Assembly: GCF_014635085.1 (NCBI RefSeq)
Contig: NZ_BMCH01000006.1
Span: 184,204 to 248,203, forward strand
Direction: 5' to 3'
DNA: 64,000 bases
Source: Asaia siamensis
GTDB lineage: Bacteria; Pseudomonadota; Alphaproteobacteria; Acetobacterales; Acetobacteraceae
The notes under the pieces are model-generated. The model was not told where the DNA came from. It did no database searches and was given only the letters and a program-made list of their open reading frames with translations. Of this stretch, positions 29,147 through 41,133 are shown one piece after another (the stretch's first letter is position 1; each line of letters opens with the position of its first letter). The position numbers and the translations under genes were made by a program.

Positions 29147-29686
29147 TCACCCGACCCCGCGCTGCCAGAGAATGTCCGTTTTTCCATCCTGATTCATGTG
29201 ACGGGCAAGCACGAAGAAGTAATCGCTCAACCGGTTCAGGAACATGACGCCCGAAGCCAGACGCGGCTGATCGAGTGCTACAACGCGCCTCTCGATACGA
29301 CGGGCGACGACCCGTGCCATATGCGCCCAGCTTGCCCCCACCGATCCACCGGGAAGAACAAAGCTGGTGAGGGGCTGCTGACTCTCACGCAGAGCAATGA
29401 TCTCGGCATCCAGCCAGATGACTCCCCTGGCCACAAGCTTCCGATCGTCTCCGCGTTCCGGGATGCACAGGATAGCGCCCAGATCGAAAAGCAGGTTCTG
29501 GATACGCGCCAGCTCGTCTCGACCGGGACAATGCAGCCTCACAAGCCCCACAACCGCGTTGAGCTCATCGACACAACCCATCGCCTCTATCAGGGGAGCA
29601 TCCTTGCGGATGCGCGCACCATCGCCGAGGGAGGTCATGCCCTGGTCACCACCGCGGGTGACAATCCTGTCCAGACGAACGCTCAC
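29147..29686 (-). CDS. Cob(I)alamin adenosyltransferase, PduO type
   Basis: This enzyme transfers adenosyl from ATP to cobalamin to make coenzyme B12. The frame opens far upstream, but the GTG at 29686 with a GAGGGG site gives 179 residues, near the family length. The N-terminal ATP motif TRGGDQGMTSLGDGARIRKD and the later RRIERRVVAL and FLNRLSDYFFVLAR segments are diagnostic of PduO-type enzymes. The ribosome site overlaps the stop of the preceding lipoprotein gene, so the two are probably coupled. No B12-dependent enzyme is nearby. Confidence 0.92.
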   Translation of the reverse strand: MSVRLDRIVTRGGDQGMTSLGDGARIRKDAPLIEAMGCVDELNAVVGLVRLHCPGRDELARIQNLLFDLGAILCIPERGDDRKLVARGVIWLDAEIIALRESQQPLTSFVLPGGSVGASWAHMARVVARRIERRVVALDQPRLASGVMFLNRLSDYFFVLARHMNQDGKTDILWQRGVG

Positions 29687-29696
29687 GACCTGCCCC

Positions 29697-30254
29697 TCAA
29701 CGTGCGACTTTATGCGTCTTGCGCACGGCGAGTTTGGGCATCCAGCTATAGGCTGAAGAGATCGCCTGCTCGTCGAGTTTCTGAAGCCCCGTCGCTGCGC
29801 TCTTGAGATCGCTATCCTTCGTGCCAGTTGCCGAAGCGATAGCCTTTTCATTTGCCTGTGATTCGTCACGCAGTGCCGTCACATAGGCCTTGTCAAAAGC
29901 CGGTCCGTGCAGATGCGATACACGGTCTATCGCCGCCTGATCATTGGCCAGAGGTGTCTCTGTCAGGGTGAGGTCATGCTTGCTCGCCAGCGTTGCCAGC
30001 GTCTTGCGGTGCGCCTCGTAATTCTTCTGGGTGGTCTGGGCGAGATCCTTCACCTCGGTGGCCCGCGCATGGTCCACCGCAAGCTTGCTCAGCGCGATCT
30101 GGGTCAGGTCATGCTCATTTGCCTGCTGCAGAAACGCTGCATCTGCTGTCGTGAAAGGAGGCGCCTTGTCCGGCAAGGGCGGCAGACGGGGATAACCCGG
30201 CGTGCACGCGCATAGTGGCAGGGCTGCCAATCCGATCCAGAGACCAGCTTTCAT
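29697..30254 (-). CDS. DUF4142-type lipoprotein
   Basis: A 185-residue exported protein with a short signal ending LCAC (Cys17 as probable lipidation site). The mature part is a helical DUF4142-like domain: FTTADAAFLQQANEHDLTQI, then regular helices with repeated Ala, Lys and His. Members are widespread in acetic acid bacteria and other Proteobacteria and have no firm function, although a ferritin-like four-helix shape is often suggested. The gene lies directly upstream of the cobalamin adenosyltransferase. Confidence 0.78.
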   Translation of the reverse strand: MKAGLWIGLAALPLCACTPGYPRLPPLPDKAPPFTTADAAFLQQANEHDLTQIALSKLAVDHARATEVKDLAQTTQKNYEAHRKTLATLASKHDLTLTETPLANDQAAIDRVSHLHGPAFDKAYVTALRDESQANEKAIASATGTKDSDLKSAATGLQKLDEQAISSAYSWMPKLAVRKTHKVAR

Positions 30255-30345
30255 GATAACGACCTTTACTTTTTACTCTGCGAGGACTGGCATAGAATGC
30301 CAGCAGCCTCGTTCTGAACCCTCAAGAGACGAAAGCGTTCCGCCC

Positions 30346-30732
30346 ATGCCTGTCTGGCAACGTGTGATTTTTTGTTTTTGCGGTATTTTCGGTTGCCTTG
30401 CCGTCATGCTGGCAGCACTTGGGGCCCATCTGCCCGATCAAGCATTCATACCGGGCGGAAGACCCATGCTGTCACGCGGGGTCGAGATGCTGATGTGGCA
30501 TGTGCTCGCCCTGCTCGGCCTCGGCGTGAGCGGGATTGCAGCGTTGCGCTGGGTCGCCCTGCCCATGGCAGCGGGTACGGTGCTTTTCACCCTGCCTGTC
30601 GTCTCACTGGCGTTGAAGGGGCCCAATGTCGCGTTTCTGGCCCCGTTCGGAGGCACCCTGACCATGCTCGCATGGCTGAGCCTGGCCGTACTGGCCTGCT
30701 TCGCTCACCGCTTCAGACGCAGCATGACATAG
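30346..30732 (+). CDS. DUF423-family small membrane protein
   Basis: A 128-residue protein with four hydrophobic segments (about residues 6-28, 45-65, 70-90 and 98-118). The pattern of LAALGAHLPD after the first helix resembles DUF423 (YgdD-like) inner-membrane proteins. The frame opens at 30202, but the ATG at 30346 lies just before the first helix and follows AAGAGACGAAAG, so it is chosen. Its last 28 bases overlap the convergent gene on the other strand. Function of the family is unknown. Confidence 0.75.
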   Translation: MPVWQRVIFCFCGIFGCLAVMLAALGAHLPDQAFIPGGRPMLSRGVEMLMWHVLALLGLGVSGIAALRWVALPMAAGTVLFTLPVVSLALKGPNVAFLAPFGGTLTMLAWLSLAVLACFAHRFRRSMT

Positions 30733-31016
30733 GTCAGTGCCGTCTGAAGCCCGAGCGCAACAATGAAGCAGCAAAGCATGATCCCGATCAGGATAAGCTG
30801 CTCGCGCCCGAGACTGGTATCAATACCGAACAGGGAATAGAGCCCCTGCCATGCACTCGTTCCCGCCACCCATTGCACGCCATGGGACAGGAACGGCACG
30901 AACCGGATCAGAAGCGCGAGCACAAGCGTCAGTCCAACAAGCCCTATGGTGCGGACAAGGGTCGTGGTGATGGAGACTTCACCTGCAGCCCCGCCGACAT
31001 CGTTACGTTCTTTCAT
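30705..31016 (-). CDS. Small membrane protein, unknown function
   Basis: A 103-residue protein when started at the ATG at 31016 (a longer frame reaches 31055). After a polar N-terminus (MKERNDVGGAAGE) it has a long hydrophobic segment (about 18-38) and a second (about 70-95), with a loop between containing SAWQGLYSLFGID. No family is recognised. It overlaps the 3' end of the convergent DUF423 gene by 28 bases, leaving little room for a terminator. Confidence 0.6.
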   Translation of the reverse strand: MKERNDVGGAAGEVSITTTLVRTIGLVGLTLVLALLIRFVPFLSHGVQWVAGTSAWQGLYSLFGIDTSLGREQLILIGIMLCCFIVALGLQTALTYVMLRLKR

Positions 31017-31128
31017 CACAGGTCCCTTGCGCTCTTGTATTCCCCGGCGAGACAAAACATTTCATACTCTGGCGGATTTTCAACCACCCTGCCCTCAAAC
31101 CTTTTTTAAGCTTCGAAAGGCCCGCATC

Positions 31129-31677
31129 GTGCTGAAACGCAAATTTGGCGTCATGACCTCCCTCGCCCTCGGCCTCTCCGCCCTTGCTCCCGCAACGCTC
31201 CCCTGTGCCAGCAGCACGGCATTTGCCGAAGATGGTCCGCCAGCCCCGCCAAAGATCGACAGTTCGGTGCAGATCACGCCGGCGAAGGATGTCTATCCCG
31301 ATATCGCCCTCGCGAAGACCCAGGTCGAAGAAGCCTTTGCCACCGCAGCGCGCACGAAGCGCAAGGTACTCATCGATTTCGGCGGCAACTGGTGCCCCGA
31401 TTGCCGCATGCTAGCTGGACTTTTCAACCAGCCGGAAGTCGCACAATGGCTCGAATCCCAGTTTGTGGTCGTGCCGGTCAATGTCGGACGCATCGACAAG
31501 AATCTCGATATCGCCCAACGTTTCGGTGTCACAATTCATGAAGTGCCGACCGTGCTGATCGTCACGCCGGGCCGCAAGCTGCTCAATGCCGACGGCGCCA
31601 ACACGCTCGGCAATGCCCGTGCAATGTCGTCGCAATCGGTGCTCGACCTGCTCGACAAATGGAACCGCCGCGGCTGA
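31129..31677 (+). CDS. Exported thioredoxin-family protein
   Basis: With GTG 31129 as start (GAAAGG site upstream) the protein has 182 residues and a typical Sec signal (positively charged LKRKFG, hydrophobic core, cleavage near TAFA). The mature part has a thioredoxin fold with the redox motif WCPDC in LIDFGGNWCPDCRML and the cis-proline segment HEVPTVLIV. It is therefore a probable periplasmic disulfide reductase or isomerase-like protein. It is monocistronic and followed by a strong convergent hairpin. Confidence 0.85.
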   Translation: MLKRKFGVMTSLALGLSALAPATLPCASSTAFAEDGPPAPPKIDSSVQITPAKDVYPDIALAKTQVEEAFATAARTKRKVLIDFGGNWCPDCRMLAGLFNQPEVAQWLESQFVVVPVNVGRIDKNLDIAQRFGVTIHEVPTVLIVTPGRKLLNADGANTLGNARAMSSQSVLDLLDKWNRRG

Positions 31678-31687
31678 TCCCGCTTCT

Positions 31688-31711
31688 CCCCTCCCTCAGA
31701 CGAGGGAGGGG
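31688..31711. terminator. Convergent terminator hairpin
   Basis: A 10-bp perfect stem (CCCCTCCCTC/GAGGGAGGGG) with an AGAC loop lies between the thioredoxin-family gene (stop 31677) and the converging peptidase gene (stop 31719). It probably serves both directions although T-tracts are short. Confidence 0.65.
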
Positions 31712-31718
31712 AAACCCG

Positions 31719-33401
31719 TCACATCATGAGCATCTGCTCGGCTTCATCAACGATTTCGGCCAGAGCATCATCCTCAAAGGGCACGGTCAGTCCGGCATTG
31801 CGCACCAGGCTGCAGAACGCCTGGCTTCCTCCGGCTTCGCATAGCCCACGATAGAGTTCGAGCGCCCGTGGGGTATCGACCTGAGCGATCAGCCAGATCT
31901 GAAGCGCCACACAGAGCGCCAGCGTATAATCGATATAATAGAAGGGCGAGTTATAGATATGGCGCTGGGCCTGCCAGCGACCACCCTTGGCCGGATAGGC
32001 CAGATCGCCCCAGTCACGCCAGGGCAGATACTGCTTTTCAAGGCGCTGCCATGTCGCGTGACGCTCTTCAGGGCTCATGCCGGGCTTTGCATAAATCTCG
32101 TGCTGGAAATGATCGACACAGGCTCCGTAGGGCAGGAAGCTCAGACTCTCGATCAGATGCAGACGACGATACCGCTCACCTGCCCCCTCTTCCACGAGCA
32201 GATCGATCTCGGGCCAGGTGAGGAATTCAAGGCCCATGGAATGGATCTCTGCCCCTTCCATTGTCGGCCAGAGCATGTCGATCATGGGCAGATCGCGGCT
32301 TTTCCAGTTCTGGAAGGCGTGACCCATTTCATGAGTGAACACGCCGATATCACCGTGAATCCCGTTGAAATTGGCGAAGATGAACGGTGTGCCCTGTGTC
32401 GAGAATGACGTACAGAAACCACCGCCCGCCTTGCCCGCACGGTTTTTCAGATCGAGATAGTTTTTCTCGACCATCTCCGTGAAGAACGCGGCCATTTCAC
32501 CGCTCTCATCAAGACGCGTGAACATCTCTCTGGCGCGCGCAATCATCAGATCGTAATCGCCTGCGGGACCGGGATTACCTTTCGGATCGACCAGTGCCTC
32601 GTCCCAGGCCTTGAGGCTATCCCACCCCATCTCGAGCTGACGGCGCTGCAGAAGCGCCTGCACCAAAGGAGTGACATGGCTCGCGATACGCTCACGGAAG
32701 CGCGCGACATCCTGCGCATTGTAGTCGGTACGACGCATACGACGATAACCGAGATCGATATAGGAATCGAAACCGAGCGTATGGGCCATGCCGGTACGCA
32801 GCCTCACCAGATCGTCGAAAATGCGATCGAGCTGTTCGCCATTCGCCTCGTAGAACCCCCAGCGCGCAGACTCAGCCTCATGACGCGTGGCCCGATCGGA
32901 ATCCTGCTGGAACGGCTCCAGACCGGAGAGGTTGTGACACTCCTCCCTGAACGTAATCTCTCCCGCGGCAAGGAGTGCCGTGTATTCAGCGCAGAGGCGC
33001 GCCTCTTCCGCCAGCATGGACTCGATACGCACGTCGAATGTGGTGATATCGGCATCCCAGAGCGCCAGAACATGGGCGCCGAGATGCGTTTGGGCGTCTT
33101 CGCGACGGGCAAGAACACGCTTCTTGATCTGTGTTTCGAGATTGGTGGCGTAGGGCGTCAAGCTATCGGCATAGTCCCGGGCGGCGACGTAATCGGCGTT
33201 GCGCGTATCCTGTGAAAAGCGCAGTTCGACCAATGCCGACCAGGATTCATAGGCACGACGCTGTGCGTCGAAAAGCGCCAGTCCTGTTGCCAGATCATCA
33301 TTATCCAGCTCAGCACCGATCGCCTCATAGGCCTGATCGAGCGTCTCACGCGTGGGTGTGGGAAAATCCAGAGTATCGAATACGGGAAAGGATGTGATCA
33401 T
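31719..33401 (-). CDS. M3-family oligoendopeptidase (PepF-like)
   Basis: A 560-residue cytoplasmic zinc metallopeptidase. The zinc motif HEMGH is at residues 357-361 (GVFTHEMGHAFQNW), and the downstream glutamate-containing segment GAEIHSMGLEFLTWPE follows at about 20-30 residues, as in the family. Long helical N-terminal portion and length are normal. It degrades short peptides. It is the last gene of a minus-strand run after the two aminotransferases, separated from them by 36 bases, and ends at the convergent terminator. Confidence 0.9.
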   Translation of the reverse strand: MITSFPVFDTLDFPTPTRETLDQAYEAIGAELDNDDLATGLALFDAQRRAYESWSALVELRFSQDTRNADYVAARDYADSLTPYATNLETQIKKRVLARREDAQTHLGAHVLALWDADITTFDVRIESMLAEEARLCAEYTALLAAGEITFREECHNLSGLEPFQQDSDRATRHEAESARWGFYEANGEQLDRIFDDLVRLRTGMAHTLGFDSYIDLGYRRMRRTDYNAQDVARFRERIASHVTPLVQALLQRRQLEMGWDSLKAWDEALVDPKGNPGPAGDYDLMIARAREMFTRLDESGEMAAFFTEMVEKNYLDLKNRAGKAGGGFCTSFSTQGTPFIFANFNGIHGDIGVFTHEMGHAFQNWKSRDLPMIDMLWPTMEGAEIHSMGLEFLTWPEIDLLVEEGAGERYRRLHLIESLSFLPYGACVDHFQHEIYAKPGMSPEERHATWQRLEKQYLPWRDWGDLAYPAKGGRWQAQRHIYNSPFYYIDYTLALCVALQIWLIAQVDTPRALELYRGLCEAGGSQAFCSLVRNAGLTVPFEDDALAEIVDEAEQMLMM

Positions 33402-33437
33402 GCGCCCATGGTCGCATCCTCACCCGGCTTCGTCCAG

Positions 33438-34643
33438 TCAGACGAGCGTCAGAAGGAACCGCTCAAGCCTCGTGCAGGCTTCAATCAGCAGCGCGTCAGA
33501 CGCGGCGACAGACAGACGTATATGGCCCGTCTGGCCGAAGGCGCTTCCGGGCACGACACTCACATGCGCCTCTTCGAGCAGGGCTTCGGCAAAGGCAACA
33601 TCATCGACAATTACCCGACCGGCAGCACTCTTCCGGCCCAATGCGCCAGTGATACCGGGAAAGGCATAAAATGCCCCTTCGGGCATGGCGCAGGTGACAT
33701 GCGGCATGGAACGGAGCCTGGCCACCACGAGATCGCGACGTGCCTGATAGACATCGCGCATGGCGTCGCGTCCGGCAGCCGGGGTCGCCAGCGCGGCGAC
33801 CGCACCGGCCTGGGCCAGAGTGCAGATACCCGATGTTGCATTGCTCTGGATGCTGGTCATGGCCTTGATCAGGGGCCCCGGACCACCGCAGAAACCAACG
33901 CGCCAGCCTGTCATGGCATAGGCCTTGGCCATACCATTGATGGTCAGGATACGGTCCTTGAGATCCGGCGCCACACAGGCAAGCGAGGCATGGGTTTTGC
34001 CGTCGAATGTGAGATGCTCGTAGATCTCGTCTGCCATGACCAGAACATGCGGCGCGTCACGCAATACGGCAGCGATAGCCTCGAGGTCATCGCGCTCAAG
34101 AATGGCACCACTCGGGTTATTCGGAAAATTGAGCACCAGCCAGCGTGTCCGCGGGGTGATGGCGTCTCTCAGCGCTTCTGCCTTGAGCCGGAATCTGTCT
34201 TCTTCATGACAGATCACAGAGACCGGCACACCCCCCATCATCTGGGCGATGATCGGATAGCTGACCCAGTAGGGCGCAGGTACAATCACCTCATCACCCG
34301 GATCAATAGTGGCCGCAAACGCATTATAGATCAGCTGCTTGCCACCATTGCCGATCAGTATTTCTTCCGGTGCATAAAGCAGTCCGTTTTCATCGAGAAA
34401 TTTCTTCGCGACCGCCGCCTTGAGGGCGGGCTGGCCACCCACGGGCGGATATTTGGTATCGCCGCGAAGACCGGCCTGATAGGCCGCCTCGACCGCCTCG
34501 GGCGGTGAAGGAAAATCCGGCTCACCCAGAGCCAGGGAAATCACATCGACACCCTGCGCCTTGAGCGCCCTTGCTTTCGCCGACATGGCAATCGTTGCGG
34601 GCTGCGGCAGCCCCTGAAGACGCTGTGCCAGACGAAAGCTCAT
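33438..34643 (-). CDS. Class I pyridoxal-phosphate aminotransferase (aspartate type), copy 1
   Basis: A 401-residue fold-type I aminotransferase similar in length and motifs to alphaproteobacterial AspC/AatA. The PLP lysine is Lys240 in [16 protein letters not shown], the substrate/cofactor Asn lies in LNFPNNPSGA, and YPPVGG near residue 65 is the loop that follows the first domain. It starts 10 bases after its paralogue (34654-35856), so the pair is cotranscribed. The two differ enough that specificities may differ; substrate (aspartate, branched-chain or aromatic) is not decided by sequence. Confidence 0.88.
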   Translation of the reverse strand: MSFRLAQRLQGLPQPATIAMSAKARALKAQGVDVISLALGEPDFPSPPEAVEAAYQAGLRGDTKYPPVGGQPALKAAVAKKFLDENGLLYAPEEILIGNGGKQLIYNAFAATIDPGDEVIVPAPYWVSYPIIAQMMGGVPVSVICHEEDRFRLKAEALRDAITPRTRWLVLNFPNNPSGAILERDDLEAIAAVLRDAPHVLVMADEIYEHLTFDGKTHASLACVAPDLKDRILTINGMAKAYAMTGWRVGFCGGPGPLIKAMTSIQSNATSGICTLAQAGAVAALATPAAGRDAMRDVYQARRDLVVARLRSMPHVTCAMPEGAFYAFPGITGALGRKSAAGRVIVDDVAFAEALLEEAHVSVVPGSAFGQTGHIRLSVAASDALLIEACTRLERFLLTLV

Positions 34644-34653
34644 GGTCGGTTTC

Positions 34654-36981
<2,328 letters not shown>

Positions 36982-36985
<4 letters not shown>

Positions 36986-37614
36986 GAAACCGTCTCCATC
37001 ACGATAGTGGGGCGCCAGGATTCGTCTCGCTGACGCTTCTGCTCGAAGGACTGGATCGCACTGTCATGCTGGAGCGTCTGCCCGATGTCATCGAGCCCTT
37101 CGATCAGCATATGCTTGCGGAAACTATCGACTTCGAACGGAATGGTGCTTCCGTCGGGGCGCTGGACGAGCTGGTTTTCCAGATCGATGGTGATGCGGGC
37201 ATTCGCCCCCATCTGCGCGTCTTCCATAAGCGATTCACAGATCTCGCGCGGGAGGCGGATCGGCAGAATGCCGTTCTTGAAGCAGTTATTGAAAAAGATG
37301 TCGGCAAAGCTCGGGGCAATCACGCAGCGTATCCCGAAATCGAGCAGCGCCCAGGGCGCATGTTCGCGCGATGAACCGCATCCGAGATTATCGAGCGTAA
37401 TCAGGATCTCAGCCTTGCGATACGGCTCGCGGTTGAGCACGAAATCAGGCTTCTCCGACCCGTCATCATTATAACGCTGCGCTGCAAAGGCATTCTTACC
37501 CAGGCCGCTGCGCTGGATGGTCTTGAGAAAACGCGCCGGAATGATCTGATCGGTATCGATATTTTCGACCGGCATGGGCGCCGCAATGGCGGTGAGCGTC
37601 GTGAACTTGTCCAT
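36982..37614 (-). CDS. leuD: 3-isopropylmalate dehydratase small subunit
   Basis: LeuD is the swivel-domain partner of LeuC in isopropylmalate isomerase. With the ATG at 37614 the protein is 210 residues starting MDKFTTL, the usual alphaproteobacterial N-terminus. An adjacent ATG at 37617 is possible. Typical segments are [28 protein letters not shown] and [16 protein letters not shown]. The start overlaps the leuC stop and the end overlaps the leuB start. Confidence 0.95.
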
Positions 37615-39014
37615 CATGCCATCTCCCGCACGTCGACAAAGCAGCCTGAAACTGCCGCTGCTGCCGCCATGGCAGGCGAGCACAGATGGGTGCGTCCGCC
37701 CGGCCCCTGACGTCCTTCGAAATTACGGTTCGAGGTCGAGGCGCAACGCTGGCCTGAGGTGAGCTTGTCAGGATTCATGCCAAGGCACATCGAGCACCCG
37801 GCTTCACGCCATTCGAACCCGGCCTCGCGGAAGATCGCATCAAGACCCTCGGCCTCGGCTGCCGCCTTCACATGACCAGAACCGGGCACGACCATCGCTC
37901 TGACGCCGGGGGCCACATGGCGCCCCTTGGCGATAGCGGCCGCCGAGCGGAGATCCTCGATACGGCTGTTGGTGCAGGAACCGATAAAGGCCACATCGAT
38001 CCTGGTACCCGCAATTTTCTGACCGGCTTCGAGCCCCATATAATCAAGCATGCGCTGCACCTGACGGGCACGCGCGGGATCGTTGAACTGCGCCGGATCG
38101 GGCACAATGCCATCGATCGCAATCACGTCTTCAGGGCTCGTACCCCAGGTGAGGTTCGGCTGGATCTCGGCGGCATCGAGCGTGACCTCGGTGTCGAACA
38201 CCGCGCCTTCATCGGATGCCAGCGTGCGCCAATACGCACAGGCCTTTTCAAAATCCTCACCCTTGGGGGCGAAGCGACGCCCCTCGACATAGGCGAAAGT
38301 CGTCTCGTCAGGCGCCACCAGACCGGCGCGCGCACCCGCCTCGATCGACATGTTGCACAGGGTCATGCGCCCTGCCATGTCGAGAGCGCGAATGGCATCG
38401 CCGGCAAATTCCATGACATGCCCGGTACCGCCTGCGGTGCCGATCTTGCCGATAATTGCCAGCATGATGTCCTTCGCCGTCACGCCTGGGCCAACCTGCC
38501 CGGAAACCGTGATGCGCATGTTCTTGGCAGGCTTCTGCAGCAGCGTCTGCGTCGCCATGACATGTTCGACCTCAGACGTACCAATGCCGAAGGCAAGAGC
38601 ACCCATAGCCCCATGGGTCGAGGTATGGCTGTCGCCACAGACAATGGTCATGCCAGGCAGGGAAATGCCCTGCTCGGGCCCCACCACGTGCACGATGCCC
38701 TGGTCTTTCGAGCGCAGCTTGAAATAGGGAACGCCGAATTCGGCCACGTTCTTTTCGAGCGTTTCGATCTGGAGCCGGGATTCCGGCTCCTCGATCGGCA
38801 GCGAACGGTCGGAGGTCGGCACGTTGTGATCGACCACGGCGACCGTCGCATCCGGGCGACGCAGACGACGCCCGGACATCCTCAGGCCTTCAAAGGCCTG
38901 AGGGCTTGTCACCTCATGTAGAAGGTGACGGTCTATGTAGAGAATGCAGGTGCCGTCCGGGAGGCGTTCGACTACATGGTCATCCCAGATTTTATCGAAC
39001 AATGTTCGTGCCAC
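37614..39014 (-). CDS. leuC: 3-isopropylmalate dehydratase large subunit
   Basis: An aconitase-family iron-sulfur enzyme of 466 residues that isomerises 2- to 3-isopropylmalate with LeuD. The [4Fe-4S] cysteines are visible in [13 protein letters not shown] and in GCSMCLGMN, and [15 protein letters not shown] is the substrate loop. It begins 41 bases after rplS with no terminator between, so leucine genes may be read through from the ribosomal operon. Confidence 0.96.
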   Translation of the reverse strand: MARTLFDKIWDDHVVERLPDGTCILYIDRHLLHEVTSPQAFEGLRMSGRRLRRPDATVAVVDHNVPTSDRSLPIEEPESRLQIETLEKNVAEFGVPYFKLRSKDQGIVHVVGPEQGISLPGMTIVCGDSHTSTHGAMGALAFGIGTSEVEHVMATQTLLQKPAKNMRITVSGQVGPGVTAKDIMLAIIGKIGTAGGTGHVMEFAGDAIRALDMAGRMTLCNMSIEAGARAGLVAPDETTFAYVEGRRFAPKGEDFEKACAYWRTLASDEGAVFDTEVTLDAAEIQPNLTWGTSPEDVIAIDGIVPDPAQFNDPARARQVQRMLDYMGLEAGQKIAGTRIDVAFIGSCTNSRIEDLRSAAAIAKGRHVAPGVRAMVVPGSGHVKAAAEAEGLDAIFREAGFEWREAGCSMCLGMNPDKLTSGQRCASTSNRNFEGRQGPGGRTHLCSPAMAAAAAVSGCFVDVREMA

Positions 39015-39055
39015 CGCACTCTCCTTTGTTATAAACCGGTTTCGACTATCCTGAT

Positions 39056-39436
39056 TTAGGAAGCCGTCTTCACCGTGTCACGGGGACGCTCGGCAATACG
39101 AGCCGACTTGCCGCTACGCTCACGCAGATAATACAGCTTTGCACGACGCACCTTGCCGCGACGGACAACAGCGATCTCGGCAATGCTGGGCGAGTAAAGC
39201 GGGAAGATACGCTCCACGCCTTCACCGTTCGAAATCTTGCGAACCGTGAAGTTGCTGTTCAGGCCCTTGTTGGAACGGGCAATCACAACGCCTTCGTAAG
39301 CCTGAACGCGCTCACGCGTGCCTTCGACAACGCGCACGCCAACGCGCACGGTGTCACCGGCCTGGAATTCGGGAACCGGACGGGCGGCGGTCAGACGCTC
39401 GATTTCGCGCGCCTCATACTGCTGGACAATGTTCAT
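39056..39436 (-). CDS. rplS: 50S ribosomal protein L19
   Basis: A 126-residue protein of the large ribosomal subunit located at the 30S interface. Diagnostic segments are [28 protein letters not shown] and [12 protein letters not shown]. The basic end ([19 protein letters not shown]) is normal. It is the last ribosomal gene of the rpsP-rimM-trmD-rplS group, 24 bases after trmD. Confidence 0.97.
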   Translation of the reverse strand: MNIVQQYEAREIERLTAARPVPEFQAGDTVRVGVRVVEGTRERVQAYEGVVIARSNKGLNSNFTVRKISNGEGVERIFPLYSPSIAEIAVVRRGKVRRAKLYYLRERSGKSARIAERPRDTVKTAS

Positions 39437-39460
39437 GTTACTTCTCCGAGAATACGAAAT

Positions 39461-40162
39461 TTATCTGTTAGTCTTGGCTTCAGCATAAGCCGCCCAGAGA
39501 TCGGGGCGTCTGACCTGGGTCGTCTGACACGCCTGCTCGTGACGCCATGCCGCTATCGCCGCATGATGACCCGAAAGCAGAACCGGTGGCACATCCATAC
39601 CCTCCCATGAGGCGGGCTTGGTGTAATGCGGGTATTCGAGCAGACCGTCGCCGAAGCTTTCTTCGGCATCGCTCAACTCTGAACCCATCACACCGGGCAG
39701 AAGGCGCACGCAGGAATCGAGCAGCGCATAGGCGGGGATTTCCCCACCCGACAGCACGAAATCGCCAAGCGAGATCTCGACAACGCCTCGGCGCTCCAGA
39801 ACCCGCTCATCGACGCCTTCAAAGCGCCCGCACAACACCACCACGCCATCACCCGAGGCGAAGTCACGCGATTGCGCCTGAGTCAGGCGCGCACCGCGCG
39901 GCGTCGGGTAAACGACCGGCCGCCCCTCTGCCTCGATCGAGTCCAGCGCTTCTGCGACCACATCGGCCCGAAGCACCATTCCCGCACCGCCACCAAAGGG
40001 GGTGTCATCCACGGCGCGATGACGCCCGCGACCGAAATCACGCAGATCATGCACACCCAGCGACCAGACGCCGTCTTCAAGCGCCCGTCCCGCAAGGGAG
40101 AACCCGAGCGGCCCCGGAAACATGTCCGGAAACAGAGTGAAAATATCCGCGTGCCAGGTCAT
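39461..40162 (-). CDS. trmD: tRNA (guanine-37-N1)-methyltransferase
   Basis: TrmD methylates G37 next to the anticodon and prevents frameshifts. The 233-residue SPOUT protein shows [13 protein letters not shown] at the N-terminus, the AdoMet trefoil-knot segments [12 protein letters not shown] and [12 protein letters not shown], and a C-terminal domain ending in [18 protein letters not shown]. Its ATG overlaps the rimM stop by four bases (ATGA). Confidence 0.97.
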   Translation of the reverse strand: MTWHADIFTLFPDMFPGPLGFSLAGRALEDGVWSLGVHDLRDFGRGRHRAVDDTPFGGGAGMVLRADVVAEALDSIEAEGRPVVYPTPRGARLTQAQSRDFASGDGVVVLCGRFEGVDERVLERRGVVEISLGDFVLSGGEIPAYALLDSCVRLLPGVMGSELSDAEESFGDGLLEYPHYTKPASWEGMDVPPVLLSGHHAAIAAWRHEQACQTTQVRRPDLWAAYAEAKTNR

Positions 40163-40716
40163 GAACGCACCGCCACATCGCCCTTGCCCGAAAGATCACC
40201 CTCGACCTCGACCTCATGAGGCGGCTCGACGATGACACGCCCCTGATCGAACAGGATCTCGGGGACGCAGGCATGGGTGAAAGGCACGATCAGGTCCTGA
40301 CCGTTTCCGGTAATCTCCAGACTGACGCCCGCACCGTAATCATGAATGATCGCAACCGTGCCCAGCACCTTGCCCTCTCGGGTTTCGGCACGCAGACCGA
40401 TCAGATCGGCATGATAGAACTCGTCCTCTTCTGTTTCCGGCAGGCAATTCCGCTCGACATACAGCTTGAGATTGACGAGACGTGCGGCCTCATCGCGGTC
40501 GGTTACGGCACGGCCGGCAGCATCGTACAGACGCGCGATGCCATGACCCTGCCATTCCGCACGCCAGACGCTGCCCTTTTCATCCTGCAGCGCGCCGATT
40601 TCCTCGACCGAAGCCGGGTCATCAGTCGCCGCAAAAAGATGCACGAGCCCCCGAACGCCATGGGGCCTGCCCACGGTCGCCACGAGAATCTTGCTGGAGG
40701 CGGTGCCGGACGTCAT
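40159..40716 (-). CDS. rimM: Ribosome maturation factor RimM
   Basis: RimM assists 30S subunit head assembly. This 185-residue protein has the N-terminal [14 protein letters not shown] motif, an acidic centre ([15 protein letters not shown]) and a PRC-barrel domain ([16 protein letters not shown]). It is 31 bases downstream of rpsP and overlaps trmD. Context and motifs agree. Confidence 0.95.
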   Translation of the reverse strand: MTSGTASSKILVATVGRPHGVRGLVHLFAATDDPASVEEIGALQDEKGSVWRAEWQGHGIARLYDAAGRAVTDRDEAARLVNLKLYVERNCLPETEEDEFYHADLIGLRAETREGKVLGTVAIIHDYGAGVSLEITGNGQDLIVPFTHACVPEILFDQGRVIVEPPHEVEVEGDLSGKGDVAVRS

Positions 40717-40747
40717 GAAATGCTGAAGCCTATCCCTGGTCTATGGC

Positions 40748-41083
40748 TCAGGCTGCGGCCTTGGCGGCTGCACGCTCCTGGGCGCGCTTCTTCGGCGCGG
40801 ACTGCTTGGGCTGCTCGTTGTAAACGGGCTTTTCGATCAGACCGGCATTACCAAGGAAGCGGGCAACGCGATCGGTCGCCTGCGCGCCGTTTGACAGCCA
40901 GTGCTTGATGCGCTCGTCGTTCAGACGGATGCGGTCAGCATGGTCGGAGGGCAGCATCGGGTTGTAGGCACCAACCTTCTCGATGAAGCGGCCATCGCGG
41001 GGGCTACGGCTGTCAGCAATCACGATGTGGTAGTACGGACGCTTCTTGGCACCAGCGCGCGAAAGGCGGATCTTAACGCTCAT
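40748..41083 (-). CDS. rpsP: 30S ribosomal protein S16
   Basis: A 111-residue ribosomal protein with the conserved N-terminus [18 protein letters not shown] and [16 protein letters not shown]. The C-terminal tail is extended and rich in Ala, Lys and Glu ([13 protein letters not shown]), as is usual in Alphaproteobacteria. It lies 50 bases after ffh and begins the rpsP-rimM-trmD-rplS series. Confidence 0.97.
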   Translation of the reverse strand: MSVKIRLSRAGAKKRPYYHIVIADSRSPRDGRFIEKVGAYNPMLPSDHADRIRLNDERIKHWLSNGAQATDRVARFLGNAGLIEKPVYNEQPKQSAPKKRAQERAAAKAAA

Positions 41084-41133
41084 ATTTTTACTCCAGGGTA
41101 TCGAAAACTATGTGAAAATCATGCCGGTTGGGG

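Noticed and set aside
31095..31120. Hairpin-like region before the thioredoxin-family gene considered as a riboswitch
   Set aside because: No conserved aptamer pattern could be recognised; it is just a short leader with a good ribosome site.
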